Source: Rhinopithecus roxellana (Eukaryota > Chordata > Mammalia > Primates > Cercopithecidae). From it: 64,000 bases of DNA. Location: positions 98,431,858-98,495,857 of the forward strand of contig NC_044553.1 of the NCBI RefSeq assembly GCF_007565055.1, given 5' to 3'. The notes under the pieces are model-generated. The model was not told the origin of the DNA, did no database searches, and saw nothing but the letters and a program-made list of their open reading frames with translations. The position numbers and the translations under genes were made by a program. Positions 60,258-64,000 of the stretch are shown piece by piece. Position 1 is the stretch's first letter; the number at the start of each line of letters is the position of its first letter.

Positions 60258-61234
60258 GATTTATTTTGAGTAGTGTCTGTTCATATGCTTTGTCTACTTT
60301 TTGATGGGGTTGTTTGTTTTTTTCTTGTAAATTTGTTTAAGTTCTTTGTAGATTCTGGATATTAGCCCTTTGTCATATGGGTTGATTGCAAAAATTTTCT
60401 CCCATTCTGTAGGTTGCCTGTTTACTCTAACAGTAGTTTCTTTTGCCATGCAGAAGCTCTTTCATTTAATTACATCCCATTTGTCTGTTTTGACTTTTGT
60501 TGCCATGGCTTTTGGTGTTTTAGTCATGAACTCCTTGTCCATTGTCCATGCCTATGTCCTGAATGGTATTGCCTAGCTTTTCTTCTAGGGTTTTTATGGT
60601 TTTTTGGTCTAACATTTAAGTCTTTAATCCATCTTGAATTAATTTTTGTGTAAGGTGTAAGGAAAGGATCCAGTTTCAGCTTTCTACCCATGGCTAGCCA
60701 GTTTTCCCAGCAACATTTATTAAATAGAGAATCCTTTCCCCATTTCTTGTTTTTGTCAGGTTTGTCAAAGATCAGATGATTACTGTAGCCTGTAACAAAG
60801 ACTTGGAACCAACCCAAATGTCCATCAATTAGAGACTGGATTAAGAAAATGTGGCACATATACACTATGGAACACTATGCAGCCATTAAAAAGGATGAGT
60901 TCATGTCCTTTGCAGGGACGTGGATGAAGCTGGAAACCATCATTCTCAGTAAACTACCACAAGGACAGAAAACCAAACACCGCATGTTCTCACTCATAGG
61001 CGGGAATTGAACAATGAGAACACTTGAACACAGGGTGGGGAACATCACACACAGGGGCCTGTCGGTGAGGTGTGGGGCTGTGGGAGCGATAGCATTAGGA
61101 GAAATACCTAACGTAAATAACGAGTTGATGGTGCAGCAAACCAACACGGCACAGGTATACCTATGTAACAAACCTGCATGTTGTATGCATGTTCCCTAGA
61201 ACTTAAAGTACAATAATAATAAAAAAAAAAAAAA
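60258..61234 (+). mobile_element. L1PA 3' end with inverted 5' segment (twin-primed)
   Basis: 60262-60789 is L1 ORF2 in antisense: the minus frame 60865-60524 includes FDKPDKNKKWGKDSLFNK and WENWLAMGRKLKLDPF. 60792-61234 is sense: the ORF2 end with its TGA (gcgggaattgaacaatgaga), the 3' UTR (gaacatcacacacaggggcc, ccaacacggcacaggtatac) and an A tail at about 61220-61234. Inverted 5' part plus sense 3' part is the classic twin-priming form. It was probably a later insertion next to or into the L1 on its left. Confidence 0.85.
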
Positions 61235-61590
61235 AGAAAGAAATGAGGGAGAAATAAACCCTTATATTCTTGAGACACCAAGATTTTGAGGGGTTTCGTT
61301 GTTTTTTTTAACACCAGTTAGCCTACCCTGAAAATATAGCATTGCTAAAAATAGAAATAAATGAAATAAAAATAATAACCATGGCTTATTTTCTATACTT
61401 TATTTTATAGTTTGTAACACGGTATGAAAAATAGTAGATGAAGTTACTTGATACAATGGATGTGATTAATTTACTATATTCTAATATTTATAATGTACTT
61501 GATGATCATTTTCTGAATTCACACTTGATTTGCTTTAACTTTTATTCTAACCTTACCTGATACTAACAGTGAATCCCCATTCATAGTCAT
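61235..61590. other. No gene seen
   Basis: AT-rich sequence. It does not continue the older L1's 3' end. Confidence 0.5.
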
Positions 61591-61769
61591 TTTTTGTTTG
61601 TTTGTTTTGAAACAGAGTTTCTCTCTGTGGTCCAGGCTGGAGTGCAATAGTATAATCATAGCTCATGGCAGCTTCAAACTCCTGGATTCAAAGGTTCTCC
61701 CAATCCCCGTCTCAGCCTCCCAGGCAGATAGTGCTATGAGCAGATGACACTACACCCAGCCAGGAAGCT

Positions 61770-61806
<37 letters not shown>

Positions 61807-61920
61807 ATGAAAGAAGAATTTTCACCATGTCAGCTGGTCTTGAACTCTTGGCCTCAAACAATTCTCCCACCATGGCCTCCAACAATGTTGGGATTACAGA
61901 CATGAGCCACTTGTGCCTGG
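61591..61920 (-). mobile_element. AluJ, antisense, expanded internal T run
   Basis: An old Alu on the minus strand; tataatcatagctcatggca is J-type. The mid-Alu A-rich linker has grown to a T run of about 33 bases (61773-61805). The minus frame at 61712-61951 is Alu DNA with poly-Lys. Confidence 0.9.
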
Positions 61921-62353
61921 ATACAGCCTTGTTTTCTAAACACTTCTTCACCTCTATTTTTTTTTTTTAATTTCTTTGATCTTTTTCCATTCAGTTGCTA
62001 TAACCATTCTCTGTTGGTTTTGAAAAAAAAATTCATCAAAGAAGCCATTGATTCTATCTGTTGATTTATTCTTTCATTTATATTTTTATTCATTTCTGTT
62101 TGTGTGTTTTCCACTTCCTGTTCTTCCTTTAATATAGTATACATTGCTTAGTCTATTTCATTTTCATTTTAATATTTTCATTATACAAAGAATCATGATT
62201 TCTCAATTCTTATAGTAGGAATTGACAGAGAAATTACCACATAAGCTACAGCAAATGAATTACTAGTTTCTAGTTTCTCATTTATGCAAATATTACCAGA
62301 AAGGAAATTGGCTCTACTATAATACTGAAGCTATTTAATCAGTTTTTAACAGG
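61921..62353. other. No gene seen
   Basis: T-rich; faintly like antisense L1 (ttctatctgttgatttattc) but not callable. Confidence 0.4.
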
Positions 62354-62724
62354 TGCTATGGACTGAACAGTGTCTCTCCAAAATTTGTATGTTGAATCCC
62401 TAACCTCCAGTGTGACTGCATTCAGACAATTCTTTCAGGAGGTAGTTAAGGTTAAATGAGGTCATGAGGGTGGGACCCTAATCCCATATGACTGGTAGCC
62501 TTATTTATAAAAGAGGAAGAGAGGGAGATCTCTTTCTCTCCGCCTTGTGAGGACACAGGAAACAAGAGGTGGATTGCAAGCCAGGAAACAGCCCTCACCA
62601 GGAAAGAATCATCAGGCACCTTGAGCTTATTTTTCCCAGCCTCCAGAATTGTTAAAAAAGAAATTTGTAGTTTAAGCCACCCAGTCTATGGTATTTGTTA
62701 TGGCAACTTGAACTGACTATCACA
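62354..62724 (+). repeat. MaLR-type LTR
   Basis: Begins TGCTATGGACTGAACAGTGT and runs through ttgaatccctaacctccagt, aaatgaggtcatgagggtgg, cttgtgaggacacaggaaac, cagcctccagaattgttaaa and agccacccagtctatggtat, ending ...CTATCACA. A plus-strand MaLR (MLT1/MST-like) solo LTR. Confidence 0.8.
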
Positions 62725-63074
62725 ATACATATATAAAGAATATGGGAAAATAAATAAATAAATATTTAAATGTAGTTTTAAGTGAATAATAGACAATATA
62801 AAGCATTCATGAAGGCTTATAATTTTATTTTCTGAAATGTTTCATTAGAGAAAGATTTGTTTCTCATACATTGTTATCAAAAAACTAAAGGCTAGGTTTC
62901 ACTGAAATTTCATGAGAAAAGAGCTACTTTAGAGACACAGTTTATTTTATTTGAATAGGGGTCCAAAGGAAACATGATTTTGAGAGTGAAAAGAGCTGCT
63001 ATTAGATGTTGATTGGTCATCTTGATTGAAATGTGATGTTACCAAACAAAATATTAAGTTTTTTTTATGTGCAC
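62725..63074. other. No gene seen
   Basis: AT-rich with a short (AAAT)n run at 62749-62765. Confidence 0.5.
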
Positions 63075-63368
63075 TTTTTTTTTTTTTTTGGAGATGGAGC
63101 CTTGCTCTGTCGCCCAGGCTGGAGTGTAGTCAGTGGTGTGATCTCGGCTCACGGTAACCTCCCTCTCCCGGTACAAGCGATTTTCCTGCCTCAGCCTCCC
63201 AAGTAGCTAGGATTACAGACACCCACACCACGACTGGCTAATTTTTGTATTTTTATTAGAGGCGGGGTTTCACCATGTTGGCCAGGCTGGTCTTGAACTC
63301 CTGATTTCGTGATTCACCCGCCTCGGCCTTACAAAGTGCTGGAATTACAGGTGTGACCCCCAGGCCGG
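63075..63368 (-). mobile_element. AluS-like, antisense
   Basis: A full-length Alu on the minus strand with a T run at 63075-63089. Small duplications and changes (gtagtcagtggtgtgatctc) are present. Confidence 0.92.
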
Positions 63369-64000
63369 ACCTGGGCACTGTTTGTAAAAACATATAAATC
63401 TGAGTAAAAATGAATCTGTATATACTTGCTTTCAAGAGTAACTAAATGCTATAGGACTATTTATGATATATTTAGTGAAAGCCATTAACAGCAAATTGAA
63501 TAAAGTAAGTTTTCATTAACTAAGTTTCCACAAGGAGAAAGGTAAATATTAAGTGGTCACTTTACCAAGAGACTAAAAAACATGGGCGATACCCTAGTCT
63601 GTAGCTGTTGTTTTTGACTGAGGCGGTGCTAGACTGCCATCTGGAGACTATTTAACCAAGATGCACAGTGAATACCCCCTCCCCCTCTGTTTAACCTTTA
63701 TGGCTTAATTATTATCTTAATTTTTAATCATATAAAAAGTAGAACAATTAAAATAATTTTCAAATTAATACAAAAATATAAACAAATCTACTGTCCATCT
63801 TGTGATAACATTTAATTTCACTGTCAATACGATAGACTAATACATAATTCGCTAGAGAATGCCATTCAATTAGATAGAACAATGGTTCATGGTGTAATTT
63901 GTCTCATTGTTGAATAATTTAAATTTCTGTTTTAAAATATAGAAGTTACTCTTTTACTAATGAATTATTTTCTAAATGAATACAATTCTTTATAAATTTT
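63369..64000. other. No gene seen
   Basis: AT-rich sequence to the window end; no repeat recognised. Confidence 0.5.

Overview
The window looks like a piece of a catarrhine primate genome, most likely human. It carries Alu elements of the J, S and Y types, primate L1 (L1PA/L1PB-like) insertions, mammalian MaLR LTRs, and a class I endogenous retrovirus of the HERV-E/Harlequin kind, in an AT-rich background. I see no convincing host protein-coding gene, exon chain, CpG island, tRNA or other structural RNA gene. Nearly all long open frames are pieces of retroelements or fall by chance inside Alu or L1 DNA. Family names below come from memory of the consensus sequences; no repeat-masking run was possible.

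Layout. 1-8 kb: an Alu end, an L1 3' UTR piece, a decayed ERVL pol, an old antisense L1M, a MaLR LTR and an AluJ. 8.07-11.03 kb: a 5'-truncated L1PA, flanked by a 16-bp target-site duplication, sits inside an old antisense L1M. It keeps an 818-codon open frame covering the reverse transcriptase and Cys-rich C-terminal domain. 13-14.5 kb: two AluY copies face each other. 17.5-21.5 kb: an old antisense L1 has a long repeated 5' UTR, a partial ORF1 and an internal inversion. 22.2-23.3 kb: an L1MA-type 3' end is nested in an older L1. 28.3-32.4 kb: an L1PB-like element with an inverted 5' part splits a MaLR LTR. 35.2-35.8 kb: a solitary LTR. 42.5-50.0 kb: an antisense provirus with both LTRs, a tRNA-Glu-type primer site, a polypurine tract and scrambled internal genes. 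52-55 kb: an L2-like piece and two MaLR LTRs. 56.9-61.2 kb: an L1 lacking its RT core, followed by a second, twin-primed L1PA 3' end. 61.5-63.4 kb: two antisense Alus and a MaLR LTR.

Functionally this is an intergenic or intronic graveyard of retrotransposons. L1 machinery would have supplied the insertions of the Alus and truncated L1s; the retroviral LTRs arrived by their own integrases. No element in the window looks able to move on its own. The points most worth a second look are the domain order of the provirus, the uninterrupted L1 ORF2 segment, and several short perfect inverted repeats at rearranged sites, including one exactly at an RT active site, which look like template-switch scars. 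I did not find an undescribed gene system.
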